Counted from the stretch's first letter, positions 1 through 5,764 are shown. The stretch: 6,348 nt of DNA from an uncultured Alphaproteobacteria bacterium (GCA_903939555.1 CAJAHV010000232.1:1-6348), one strand, 5' to 3'. The notes: generated by a model from the sequence alone, not told the origin. Made by a program: numbers and translations.

Positions 1-446
1 CGCGCCATGAACACCGCCTCGGTCATCGCCGTCGAGCCGTCGTACATGCTGGCGTTGGCGACTTCCATGCCGGTCAACCGCGCCACCTGGGTCTGGAATT
101 CGAACAGGACCTGGAGGGTCCCTTGCGCGATTTCGGGCTGGTACGGCGTATAGGCGGTGAGAAACTCGCCGCGCTGGATGATGTGGTCGACCGTCGCCGG
201 CACATGATGCTTGTAGGCGCCGCCGCCGATGAAGAAAGGCACGGTGCCGGCGGTCAGATTCTTGCCCGCCATCACCGACAAAGCGCGTTCGACCTGCATT
301 TCGGGGCTGTGCAATGGCAGCCCGGCAATCGGTTCGGCGAGATAGGCCGAGGCCGGCACATCGGCGAACAGCGCATCGATATCGGGCGCGCCGATGATGC
401 CGAGCATCGCCTCGCGGTCGGGTTGGGTGAGCGGCAGGTAACGCAT
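1..446 (-). CDS. gcvPA: Glycine dehydrogenase (decarboxylating) subunit 1, N-terminal part
   Basis: This is the alpha subunit of the split P-protein of the glycine cleavage system. With the PLP-carrying beta subunit (GcvPB, expected just beyond the left edge) it decarboxylates glycine and passes the aminomethyl group to lipoyl-GcvH in the cytoplasm. The 148 visible residues begin MRYLPLTQPDREAMLG and contain family signatures: FFIGGGAYKHHVPATVDH (71-88), TAYTPYQPEIAQGT (98-111) and ANASMYDGST (130-139). The family is usually about 450 residues, so roughly a third is present; the frame is open to the edge. Two adjacent ATGs occur at 449 and 446. I chose 446 because the GGAGG at 452-456 lies 5 nt from it but only 2 nt from the first, and because homologues typically start MRYLP. 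It follows gcvH by 13 bp (10 bp if the first ATG is used). It could only be confused with full-length GcvP, which the MRYLPLT start argues against. Confidence 0.95.
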   Translation of the reverse strand, partial: MRYLPLTQPDREAMLGIIGAPDIDALFADVPASAYLAEPIAGLPLHSPEMQVERALSVMAGKNLTAGTVPFFIGGGAYKHHVPATVDHIIQRGEFLTAYTPYQPEIAQGTLQVLFEFQTQVARLTGMEVANASMYDGSTAMTEAVFMA

Positions 447-451
447 CATGA

Positions 452-456
452 CCTCC
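452..456 (-). promoter_or_regulatory. Shine-Dalgarno site deciding the gcvPA start
   Basis: A perfect GGAGG lies between the gcvH stop (460-462) and the tandem ATG-ATG of gcvPA. Its spacing is 2 nt to the first ATG and 5 nt to the second, which favours initiation at 446. The two genes are almost contiguous, so translational coupling is also likely (inference). Confidence 0.75.
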
Positions 457-459
457 GGA

Positions 460-831
460 TCAAAGCGTGGCGACGAGCGCCTGATAGGCGGCAGCGTCCA
501 TCAAGCCATCGAGTTCCGACGGGTCGGACAGGGTCAACTTGAAGAACCAGCCGGCGCCTTCGGGATCGGTGTTGACCAGCGCCGGATCATCGGCGAGCGC
601 CGCATTGGCTTCGATGACCGTGCCCGAAACCGGCGAATAGACATCGGAAGCGGCCTTGACCGATTCGACGACCGCGGCCTCCTTGCCCTTGGCGACGACC
701 GTGCCGGCGGCCGGCACATCGGCGAACACGACATCACCCAGCGCGTTCTGGGCATAATTGGTGATGCCGACGGTGGCGGTGGCGCCCTCGACCGCCAACC
801 ATTCATGGTCCTTGGTGTAATAGGTCGTCAT
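460..831 (-). CDS. gcvH: Glycine cleavage system H protein
   Basis: GcvH is the lipoyl carrier that shuttles the aminomethyl intermediate from the P protein to the T protein and is reoxidised by dihydrolipoamide dehydrogenase (not in this window). The 123 residues match the usual family length of about 125. The N-terminus YYTKDHEWL (4-12) is the conserved H-protein opening. GITNYAQNALGDVVFADVP (22-40) and VVESVKAASDVYSPVSG (54-70) form the lipoyl-domain hairpin, with Lys59 as the expected lipoylation site. The C-terminal half carries NTDPEGAGWFFKLT (87-100). The ATG at 829-831 is preceded by a modest purine-rich AAGGGA. It lies 48 bp downstream of the gcvT stop and 13 bp before gcvPA, so all three genes should be on one riboswitch-controlled transcript. 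Confidence 0.97.
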   Translation of the reverse strand: MTTYYTKDHEWLAVEGATATVGITNYAQNALGDVVFADVPAAGTVVAKGKEAAVVESVKAASDVYSPVSGTVIEANAALADDPALVNTDPEGAGWFFKLTLSDPSELDGLMDAAAYQALVATL

Positions 832-854
832 GCTGCTTTCCCTTTCGCTGATGG

Positions 855-890
855 TTCAGGCGCGATTTCAGGCGCGGTTTCAGGCGCGGA
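855..890 (-). repeat. Triplicated 12-bp tandem repeat carrying the gcvT stop codon
   Basis: Three copies of a 12-bp unit (855-866, 867-878, 879-890) sit head to tail across the 3' end of gcvT. On the coding strand the core GCGCCTGAA is identical in each copy. Because 12 is a multiple of three, the gcvT stop is repeated in frame: the frame reads Arg-Ala-stop, Asn-Arg-Ala-stop, Asn-Arg-Ala-stop. The second and third stops are untranslated unless the first is read through. The array fills much of the gcvT-gcvH spacer. Confidence 0.9.
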
Positions 891-1986
891 CGTAATTCTT
901 GGCTTTGAACGGCATCGGTACGACGCGCGCCATCAGGCGTTTACCGCGCACCTCGATTTCGAGCGGCGTGCCATCGGTGGCGCAATCTGTCGCCACATAG
1001 GCCATGGCGATCGGCGCGCCGAGCGAGGGCGCAAAGCCGCCCGAGGTGACGGTGCCAACCGCGCGGTCGCCCGCAAACACCGGCGCGCCTTCACGGGCGG
1101 GCAATTTGCCGTCGACCGCCAGGCCGACGCGCTTGCGGGCGGCGCCATTGTGCAATTGGTCGATAATGACGGCCGCGCCGGGAAAGCCGCCTTCAAGCTT
1201 GCGGCGCTTCGAAATGGCAAAGGCCAGCCCGGCTTCAATGGGGTTGGTGCCGGGGTCGAGATCATGGCCATACAGCGGCAACCCGGCTTCGAGCCGCAGC
1301 GAATCGCGCGCGCCGAGCCCAATCGGCTTGACTTCGGGGTGGGCGAGCAACGCTTCGGCCAGCGCCCCGACAGCAGCGGCGGGGGCCGAGATCTCGACAC
1401 CATCCTCGCCGGTATAGCCCGAACGGCTGATCCACAGCGGCACCCCCTGCCAGTCAAAGCCGCCCGAGCGCATGAAGCGCAGCTCGGACACGCCGGGCAC
1501 CAGCCGTTCCATGACGGCCACCGCTTCGGGCCCCTGCAACGCCAGCAGCGCCCAGTCATCGCGATAGTCGCAGGTGATGCCGGCGCTGCGCAGATGCGCG
1601 ATATCGGCGGCCTTAACCGCGCCGTTGACGACGAGATAAAGGTCCTCGCCGCGCCGCGTCACCATCAGGTCATCGAGAATGCCGCCGGCAGCATCGAGCA
1701 GCAGCGAATAGCGCAGCGCGCCGGTCGCCAGCCCAGTGATGTCACCCGGCAGCAGCGCCTCGAGCGCCTTGTCCTGCGCCAGCGGCACCAGCACCTGGCC
1801 CATATGGCTGACATCGAACAGCCCGGCATGGCTGCGGGTCCACAGATGCTCGGCGATGATGCCCCCGAATTCGCCATCATATTGGATCGGCATCGCATAG
1901 CCGGCGAACGCCACCATGCGCGCGCCAAGCCGGCGATGCAGCGCATCGAGCGGCAAATTCAGGACAGTTTCGGCGGAATCGGCCAT
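880..1986 (-). CDS. gcvT: Aminomethyltransferase (glycine cleavage system T protein)
   Basis: GcvT transfers the methylene carbon from aminomethyl-lipoyl-GcvH to tetrahydrofolate, releasing ammonia and giving 5,10-methylene-THF. The 368 residues agree with the family's usual 360-380. The N-terminal folate-binding domain holds GARMVAFAGYAMPIQY (21-36), SHAGLFDVSHMGQ (52-64) and GGILDDLMVTR (101-111), with Asp105/106 in the catalytic aspartate position. SRSGYTGEDGVEI (187-199) and LGARDSLRLEAGLPLYGHDLD (224-244) are family hallmarks, and the C-terminal barrel ends FKAKNYVRA. The ATG at 1984-1986 has GAAAGGG 6 nt upstream, and starts just after the riboswitch expression platform, so this start is well supported. 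It is the first gene of gcvT-gcvH-gcvPA. The stop codon lies inside a triplicated 12-bp repeat. Alternatives such as YgfZ or sarcosine dehydrogenase are made unlikely by the operon and full motif set. Confidence 0.97.
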   Translation of the reverse strand: MADSAETVLNLPLDALHRRLGARMVAFAGYAMPIQYDGEFGGIIAEHLWTRSHAGLFDVSHMGQVLVPLAQDKALEALLPGDITGLATGALRYSLLLDAAGGILDDLMVTRRGEDLYLVVNGAVKAADIAHLRSAGITCDYRDDWALLALQGPEAVAVMERLVPGVSELRFMRSGGFDWQGVPLWISRSGYTGEDGVEISAPAAAVGALAEALLAHPEVKPIGLGARDSLRLEAGLPLYGHDLDPGTNPIEAGLAFAISKRRKLEGGFPGAAVIIDQLHNGAARKRVGLAVDGKLPAREGAPVFAGDRAVGTVTSGGFAPSLGAPIAMAYVATDCATDGTPLEIEVRGKRLMARVVPMPFKAKNYVRA

Positions 1987-2013
1987 GGGTGGCCCTTTCG
2001 GCGACAGTGTTCA

Positions 2014-2037
2014 GCACGGGGGATGAGCCCCCCGCAC
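2014..2037 (-). promoter_or_regulatory. GC-rich hairpin in the gcv expression platform
   Basis: Read on the minus strand, GTGCGGGGG (2037-2029) can pair with CCCCCGTGC (2022-2014) around a six-base loop. This gives nine pairs, two of them G-U. It lies between aptamer 2 and the gcvT Shine-Dalgarno site (about 1993-1999). No U-run follows, so it does not look like a classical intrinsic terminator. It is better read as a structure that changes ribosome access or a factor-dependent attenuator (inference). The 10 bases just upstream (2041-2050) almost duplicate its 5' arm (CAGGTGGGGG against CAGGTGCGGG), giving a possible competing strand. Confidence 0.55.
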
Positions 2038-2049
2038 CTGCCCCCACCT

Positions 2050-2256
2050 GTCACCGGACCTGAGAGCTTTCGCATGCGGACCGATTATCGGCACCCATGC
2101 TTACCCCTTCGGTGGGGCAGCTGCCCTAAGGCCCTGCCCGCTTTCCAGAATGTCGCAAATACGCCAGCGCGGTCCTTTTGCCTGAGAGATTCCGGGGGCG
2201 GCTTGCTCCTTCGGCGGCGACCGGGTTACCCCTGTCGCACTCTCCCGCGCTGACGC
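2050..2256 (-). ncRNA. Tandem glycine riboswitch (two aptamers) upstream of gcvT
   Basis: The minus strand holds two consecutive copies of the glycine aptamer core. Aptamer 1 (about 2166-2251) has GGGAGAGTGCGACAG, GCCGAAGGAGCAA and CTCTCAGGCAAAAGGACCG; its P1 strands AGCGCGG (2251-2245) and CCGCGCT (2172-2166) pair perfectly. Aptamer 2 (about 2052-2149) has TCTGGAAAGCGGGC, CACCGAAGGGGTAA and GCTCTCAGGTCCGG. The shared CTCTCAGG cores lie at 2181-2188 and 2059-2066. In this RNA family glycine binding usually turns on the downstream glycine-catabolic genes, and placement directly before gcvT fits exactly. Pairing continues past P1 into the leader and linker (2252-2256 with 2165-2161), giving about 12 pairs in all. 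That extension is my own hand folding. Confidence 0.95.
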
Positions 2257-2490
2257 CGGGCCGAGACCCGACGACCATTCGCAACTGCGGTATCATCGGC
2301 GGCGAGTCAACCGCCAAGCTGCGGCTGGCACGAAATTCACGGCGTTGCCGCCCAGCCACTACAGCCGCTCGCGTCCAAACCCGGCCACTTCGGGCGAACC
2401 CTATTGTCAGCTTTGTCCGGCGGTCGCCGCTGCGCCTGCCGATGGTGTGGCTGTGGGCGCTCCCCTTCAGGACCGCGCCGCAATGATCGC
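2257..2490. other. Intergenic region without a recognisable gene
   Basis: These 234 bases separate the lipoprotein stop from the riboswitch, both on the minus strand. Open frames crossing here are short or antisense to the gcv genes and show no known protein pattern. I see no tRNA, no strong hairpin with a U-run, and no repeat. The stretch should contain the gcv promoter and the end of the lipoprotein transcript. Confidence 0.5.
2282..2310 (-). promoter_or_regulatory. Candidate sigma-70 promoter for the gcv operon
   Basis: On the minus strand TTGACT (2310-2305) matches the -35 consensus at five of six positions. Seventeen bases later is CAGTTG (2287-2282), a poor -10 match. Its merit is position: it would start transcription about 20 nt before the first riboswitch helix at 2256. 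The -10 is weak enough that the real promoter could lie elsewhere in 2260-2490. Confidence 0.3.
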
Positions 2491-3114
2491 CTATTTGGTT
2501 ACGTTGTAGCCCAGTGCCTGATCGGTCAGCTGGAAGCCGACCAGCACTTCGAAACTGGCGGCGCGCAGCGCGGCGCGGATCAGCGGGTCCGACATCGGGT
2601 CGGTGGCGGCATCAATGTCGCCGGCCTTGCGCTTGCGGTTGATCTTGGCCTGGATGTCGGCCGGCAATGTCGTTGCCGACCGAGCGACGCTGCCGCGCGC
2701 GCTGGCCCCGGCGACAGCGCGGGCCTGGCCATCGGCAAAATCGAGATCGACGCTGCCGATCTGTTTCGACACGATCAGATTGCCCCCCTGGACCACCGCC
2801 GCGAACACCGGCAACGAGACGCGGCGGGCACCAATGGTGGCCGAGCGGCGGGCAACGACCTGGTAGGTGATGTTCGTCGCCAGCAGCGCGGGCGATTCGG
2901 TGCAGGTGTCGCGCACGTTGGTGATGGTCGCCGACAAATCGATGTTGCCGGCATCGGGGCCGGTTCCGGGCTGGAACAGCGTGATGTCGCCGGCATAGAT
3001 CGGCACCGCCACGGCGGGACAAAGCGCGCGGCGGACGATCAGCGGGTTACGCTGGCACCCGGCGAGCGCCACGGCGGCAAGGGCAACGACAGTGGCAATA
3101 CGCAATTTCGACAC
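2491..3114 (-). CDS. Predicted outer-membrane lipoprotein of unknown function
   Basis: A 207-residue protein opening with a lipoprotein signal: a short basic start (SKLR), a hydrophobic stretch IATVVALAAVAL and the lipobox LAGC with Cys20 as the lipidated residue. Gln at +2 gives no inner-membrane retention signal, so outer-membrane sorting is expected. The mature part has Cys32 (ALCPAV) and Cys71 (RDTC), which could form a disulfide in the periplasm. It also has a beta-rich middle (NITYQVVARR, LPVFAAVVQGGNLIVSKQIG) and a conserved-looking tail, PLIRAALRAASFEVLVGFQLTDQALGYNV. I chose the GTG at 3112-3114 because it gives a standard signal peptide and has GAAAGG 10 nt upstream. An ATG 15 codons earlier would add a charged extension that spoils the signal. 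It is divergent from ispH. It resembles hypothetical proteins I associate with sphingomonads, and no function can be assigned. Confidence 0.85.
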   Translation of the reverse strand: MSKLRIATVVALAAVALAGCQRNPLIVRRALCPAVAVPIYAGDITLFQPGTGPDAGNIDLSATITNVRDTCTESPALLATNITYQVVARRSATIGARRVSLPVFAAVVQGGNLIVSKQIGSVDLDFADGQARAVAGASARGSVARSATTLPADIQAKINRKRKAGDIDAATDPMSDPLIRAALRAASFEVLVGFQLTDQALGYNVTK

Positions 3115-3191
3115 AGCAAGCAGACCTTTCGGGTGCCGATCGGACTGGCGCGGCACCAAAGCACATTCACCTTATGTCGGGATTGCCGCAA

Positions 3192-3219
3192 AGGCTAGAG
3201 ATGGGCACATTGATATCAA
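3192..3219 (-). promoter_or_regulatory. Possible promoter for the lipoprotein gene
   Basis: On the minus strand TTGATA (3219-3214) and TAGCCT (3197-3192) are separated by 16 bases; the -35 is a five-of-six match and the -10 is weak. It would give a leader of about 70 nt before the GTG at 3114. The -35 lies inside the perfect palindrome TTGATATCAA (3210-3219), which could equally be a regulator half-site pair. Confidence 0.25.
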
Positions 3220-3241
3220 GGTCGGCGGGCCACGCTTCGCA

Positions 3242-3271
3242 TTGGCAAACCCCGGCGGCATCGCCTATCAG
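3242..3271 (+). promoter_or_regulatory. Probable promoter giving a leaderless ispH mRNA
   Basis: TTGGCA (3242-3247) and TATCAG (3266-3271) match the -35 at five of six and the -10 at four of six positions, with an 18-bp spacer. Seven bases then lead to the ATG at 3279, which is the usual distance from a -10 box to the first transcribed base. Transcription would therefore begin at or next to the A of the start codon, which explains why no Shine-Dalgarno site precedes it. Confidence 0.5.
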
Positions 3272-3278
3272 TCAACAG

Positions 3279-4247
3279 ATGAACACGCTTGCTCCCATCG
3301 CTGCCGGCCTGCCCCGGCTTTCGGTCCTGGTTGCGGCGCCGCGCGGCTTTTGCGCCGGCGTCGACCGGGCGATCAATATCGTCGAACTGGCGCTCGAACG
3401 ATGGGGGGCGCCGGTATATGTCCGGCACGAAATCGTCCACAACCGTTTTGTCGTCGATACGCTGAAGAGCAAAGGCGCGATCTTCGTCGAAGAACTCGAC
3501 GAAGTCCCCGATGGTGTGCCGGTGGTGTTTTCCGCCCATGGCGTTCCCAAGTCAGTGCCGGCGGCGGCCGAAGCGCGCCAGATGAACTATCTCGATGCCA
3601 CCTGCCCGCTGGTGTCCAAGGTGCACCGCCAAGCCGAACGTCTGGTCGAGGCCGGACGCCATATCCTGTTCATCGGTCACCAGGGCCACCCCGAAGTGAT
3701 CGGCACTTTCGGGCAGGTGCCCGATGGCGCGATGACGCTTATCGAGACCCTTGAGGACGCGCAAAACGTCAGCGTCACGGCACCGGACAATCTCGGCTTT
3801 CTGACCCAGACCACCTTGTCGGTCGATGATACCGCCGACATGGTCGCCGAACTGCAACGGCGCTTTCCCACCATCACCGGCCCCAAGGGCGACGACATCT
3901 GCTACGCGACGTCCAATCGTCAGGCGGCGGTGAAGGCGATGGCACCGCGCTGTGACCTTGTGCTGGTCATCGGTGCGACCAATTCGTCCAATTCACAGCG
4001 CCTGCGCGAAGTCGCCGAGCGCGAGGGGGCGGCGTCCTACCTCATCAGCCGCGCCGCCGATATCGATTGGGCCTGGTTCGAAGGGGTGGCGACCCTCGGA
4101 CTGACCGCCGGCGCCTCGGCGCCCGAACTGCTGGTGCAGGAAGTGCTTTCCCGGCTCGACGAACGCTTCAACGTGTCGACCGAAAATGTGACGACCGCAG
4201 TCGAACAAGTGGTGTTCAAGCTGCCCAGAGCGCTTGTCGCCGAATGA
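3279..4247 (+). CDS. ispH: 4-hydroxy-3-methylbut-2-enyl diphosphate reductase
   Basis: IspH catalyses the last step of the non-mevalonate (MEP) pathway, reducing HMBPP to IPP and DMAPP with a cytoplasmic 4Fe-4S cluster. The 322-residue protein carries all three cluster cysteines: Cys25 (PRGFCAGVDRA), Cys109 (DATCPLV) and Cys208 (DDICYATSNRQ). Substrate-site residues are also present: His54 (HEIVHNR), His87 (SAHGV), His137 and Glu139 (GHPEV), the TQTT motif (176-179), SSN (236-238) and Ser280 (AGASAPE). The start at 3279 gives the usual family length, but there is no Shine-Dalgarno site before it. In-frame ATGs at 3201 (with AAAGG 6 nt upstream) and 3174 would add 26 or 35 atypical residues. 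It heads the ispH-thrB-rnhA operon, and its last six codons are part of a triplicated 21-bp repeat. Confidence 0.96.
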   Translation: MNTLAPIAAGLPRLSVLVAAPRGFCAGVDRAINIVELALERWGAPVYVRHEIVHNRFVVDTLKSKGAIFVEELDEVPDGVPVVFSAHGVPKSVPAAAEARQMNYLDATCPLVSKVHRQAERLVEAGRHILFIGHQGHPEVIGTFGQVPDGAMTLIETLEDAQNVSVTAPDNLGFLTQTTLSVDDTADMVAELQRRFPTITGPKGDDICYATSNRQAAVKAMAPRCDLVLVIGATNSSNSQRLREVAEREGAASYLISRAADIDWAWFEGVATLGLTAGASAPELLVQEVLSRLDERFNVSTENVTTAVEQVVFKLPRALVAE

Positions 4248-4289
4248 CTCGCGCTTGTCGCCGAATGACTCGCGCTTGTCGCCGAATGA
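4230..4289 (+). repeat. Triplicated 21-bp repeat carrying the ispH C-terminus and stop
   Basis: Copies at 4230-4250 and 4251-4271 are identical; the third (4272-4289) matches for 18 bases before diverging. Each begins GCGCTTGTCGCCGAATGA, encoding Ala-Leu-Val-Ala-Glu-stop, and the first two end in CTC. As 21 is a multiple of three, the ispH stop is repeated in frame three times. Each copy also contains an ATG overlapping its stop (ATGA). The array fills the ispH-thrB gap. Confidence 0.95.
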
Positions 4290-4303
4290 TGCGCGCCTGC
4301 TGA
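4244..4303 (+). other. Possible 19-codon coupling ORF between ispH and thrB
   Basis: An ATG at 4244-4246 overlaps the ispH stop as ATGA and opens a frame reading MTRACRRMTRACRRMMRAC. It stops at 4301-4303, one base before the thrB ATG at 4305. Each repeat copy re-supplies an in-frame ATG. thrB has no visible Shine-Dalgarno site, so ribosomes ending ispH could reinitiate here and then hand over to thrB. The frame is seen directly; its translation is inference. Confidence 0.35.
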
Positions 4304-4304
4304 C

Positions 4305-5294
4305 ATGGCGGTTTTCACGCCGGTGACGGCGGCCGATCTCGCCGGGTTCCTGATGCGCTATGACGTCGGTTCCGCAACCAGTTTCAAGGGCATTGCCGAA
4401 GGCGTCCAGAACAGCAATTTCCTTGTTGAAACCACCCGCGCCCGCTTCATCCTGACATTGTACGAAGATCGCGTCGATATCGACGACCTGCCCTGGTTCC
4501 TGGCGCTGATGACCCATCTTGCCGACAAGGGCCTGCCGGTGCCGCGCCCGGTCACCGATCGCGACGGCGTCGCCCTGCAGATGCTCAACGGCCGCCCGGC
4601 GTGCATGATCGAATTCGTCACCGGGGTTTCGGTTTCCGAACCCTCGCCCGAGCATTGCCACGCGATGGGGGCGGCGCTCGGCCGGCTCCACGCCGCCACC
4701 ACCGATTTCGCCACGCCGCGCGCCAACAGCCTGGGCGTGGCGGCATGGCCGGCCATGGCCGATCGCTGCGACGGTCGCTTTGCCGAAATCGATACCAGAC
4801 TTGCCGCGATCATCAGCGACGGGCTGGCGGCGACGCGTGACTGGCCGCCGGGCCTGCCGAGTGGCGCCATGCACACCGACCTGTTTCCCGACAATGTGCT
4901 GTTTTCGGGCCATGGCGTGACCGGCCTTATCGATTTCTATTTCGCCTGCACCGATCTGCGCGCCTATGATTATGCCGTGACCCATGCCGCCTGGTGCTTT
5001 TCGGCGGCTGGCGACACGCATTATCCCGAACGTGCCGCGGCGCTGGCCGCCGGCTATGCGGAAACACAGGGCCTTTCGGCAGACGAAATTGCCGCGCTGC
5101 CACGGCTTGGCGAAGGCGCTGCGCTGCGCTTCACCCTGACCCGCGCCTATGACTGGATCAACACGCCGGCCGGTGCGCTGGTAACCCGCAAGGACCCGAT
5201 GGCCTTTGGCCGCCGCCTGCAATGGTATGCGCGGGCAACGCCGGACATGGTGCTGGGGAATTCTGACGCGCCTGCCGCAGGGCTTCGCCGGTGA
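4305..5294 (+). CDS. thrB: Homoserine kinase, aminoglycoside-phosphotransferase fold type
   Basis: ThrB phosphorylates L-homoserine with ATP to O-phosphohomoserine, the penultimate step of threonine synthesis, in the cytoplasm. The 329-residue protein belongs to the APH-fold class found in many Alpha- and Gammaproteobacteria rather than the GHMP-kinase class of E. coli. The opening MAVFTPVTAADLAGFLMRYDVG and FKGIAEGVQNSNFLVET (27-43) are characteristic of this group. RFILTLYE (47-54) is the nucleotide-lobe strand. The catalytic loop is MHTDLFPDNVLF (189-200), with Asp192 as the expected base and Asn197. LIDFYFACTD (208-217) supplies the metal-binding Asp210. The ATG lies just after the ispH repeat array with no clear Shine-Dalgarno site, suggesting coupling. 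The stop overlaps the rnhA GTG by 4 bp. A drug phosphotransferase is unlikely given the sequence and the conserved neighbours. Confidence 0.95.
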   Translation: MAVFTPVTAADLAGFLMRYDVGSATSFKGIAEGVQNSNFLVETTRARFILTLYEDRVDIDDLPWFLALMTHLADKGLPVPRPVTDRDGVALQMLNGRPACMIEFVTGVSVSEPSPEHCHAMGAALGRLHAATTDFATPRANSLGVAAWPAMADRCDGRFAEIDTRLAAIISDGLAATRDWPPGLPSGAMHTDLFPDNVLFSGHGVTGLIDFYFACTDLRAYDYAVTHAAWCFSAAGDTHYPERAAALAAGYAETQGLSADEIAALPRLGEGAALRFTLTRAYDWINTPAGALVTRKDPMAFGRRLQWYARATPDMVLGNSDAPAAGLRR

Positions 5295-5764
5295 CCGACC
5301 TCCCCAAGGTCATCATCGCCACCGACGGCGCCTGCAAGGGCAACCCGGGGATCGGCGGCTGGGGCGCCCTGCTGCGCGCCGCCAATGGCACCGAAAAGAC
5401 CTTGTGCGGTGCCGAGGCGCACACCACCAACAACCGCATGGAACTGACCGGCGCGATCGAAGCGCTCAACGCCCTCACCCGCCCCGCCGATGTCATCCTG
5501 TCGACCGACAGCGTCTATGTCCGTGATGGCATCACCAAATGGATCCATGGCTGGCAACGCAACGGCTGGAAGACCGCCGATAAAAAGCCGGTGAAGAATG
5601 CCGAACTCTGGCAGGGCCTGCTGGCGGCCGCAGCGCGCCACAAGATCGAATGGCGCTGGGTCAAGGGCCATGCCGGCGACCCCGACAACGAACGCGCCGA
5701 CATGCTCGCCAACGAAGCAATCACCAATTTGCGCAGCGAACAAGGCGCACGCCGCAGCGCTTGA
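5291..5764 (+). CDS. rnhA: Ribonuclease HI
   Basis: RNase HI cleaves the RNA strand of RNA-DNA hybrids, removing R-loops and replication primers. The 157 residues match the usual family length of about 150. All catalytic positions are visible: Asp12 (IATDGACKGNPG), Glu51 (NNRMELTGAIEAL), Asp73 (STDSVYVRDGI), His127 (WVKGHAGDPDNERAD) and Asp137. The basic segment WIHGWQRNGWKTADKKPVKN (84-103) corresponds to the hybrid-binding handle of the E. coli enzyme. The start is a GTG that overlaps the thrB stop as GTGA, so translation is probably coupled; no strong Shine-Dalgarno site is visible upstream. It is the last gene of the operon, followed by a 10-bp repeat array and a terminator-like hairpin. 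Confidence 0.97.
   Translation: MTDLPKVIIATDGACKGNPGIGGWGALLRAANGTEKTLCGAEAHTTNNRMELTGAIEALNALTRPADVILSTDSVYVRDGITKWIHGWQRNGWKTADKKPVKNAELWQGLLAAAARHKIEWRWVKGHAGDPDNERADMLANEAITNLRSEQGARRSA

Noticed and set aside
1981..1994. Small inverted repeat GGCC-ATGGGT-GGCC around the gcvT start codon
   Set aside because: Only four pairs are possible, too weak to claim that the start codon is sequestered without a folding calculation.
448..2253. A 601-codon open frame on the plus strand
   Set aside because: It runs antisense to gcvH, gcvT and the riboswitch, which are all strongly supported. Its translation is compositionally biased (Arg, Gly, Asp, His) with no family motif, as expected of shadow frames in GC-rich DNA.
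2404..3198. A 264-codon plus-strand frame opposite the lipoprotein
   Set aside because: The minus-strand frame has a clear signal peptide and lipobox, while this one has shadow-like composition and no start signals.
3993..5222. A 409-codon open frame on the minus strand
   Set aside because: It is antisense to the ispH end and most of thrB. It even translates the 21-bp repeat as a peptide repeat (ESFGDKR), which looks suggestive but simply follows from the DNA repeat and a long shadow frame.
4305..5294. Aminoglycoside resistance phosphotransferase
   Set aside because: The fold is shared, but the N-terminal motif, length and position between ispH and rnhA identify APH-type homoserine kinase.
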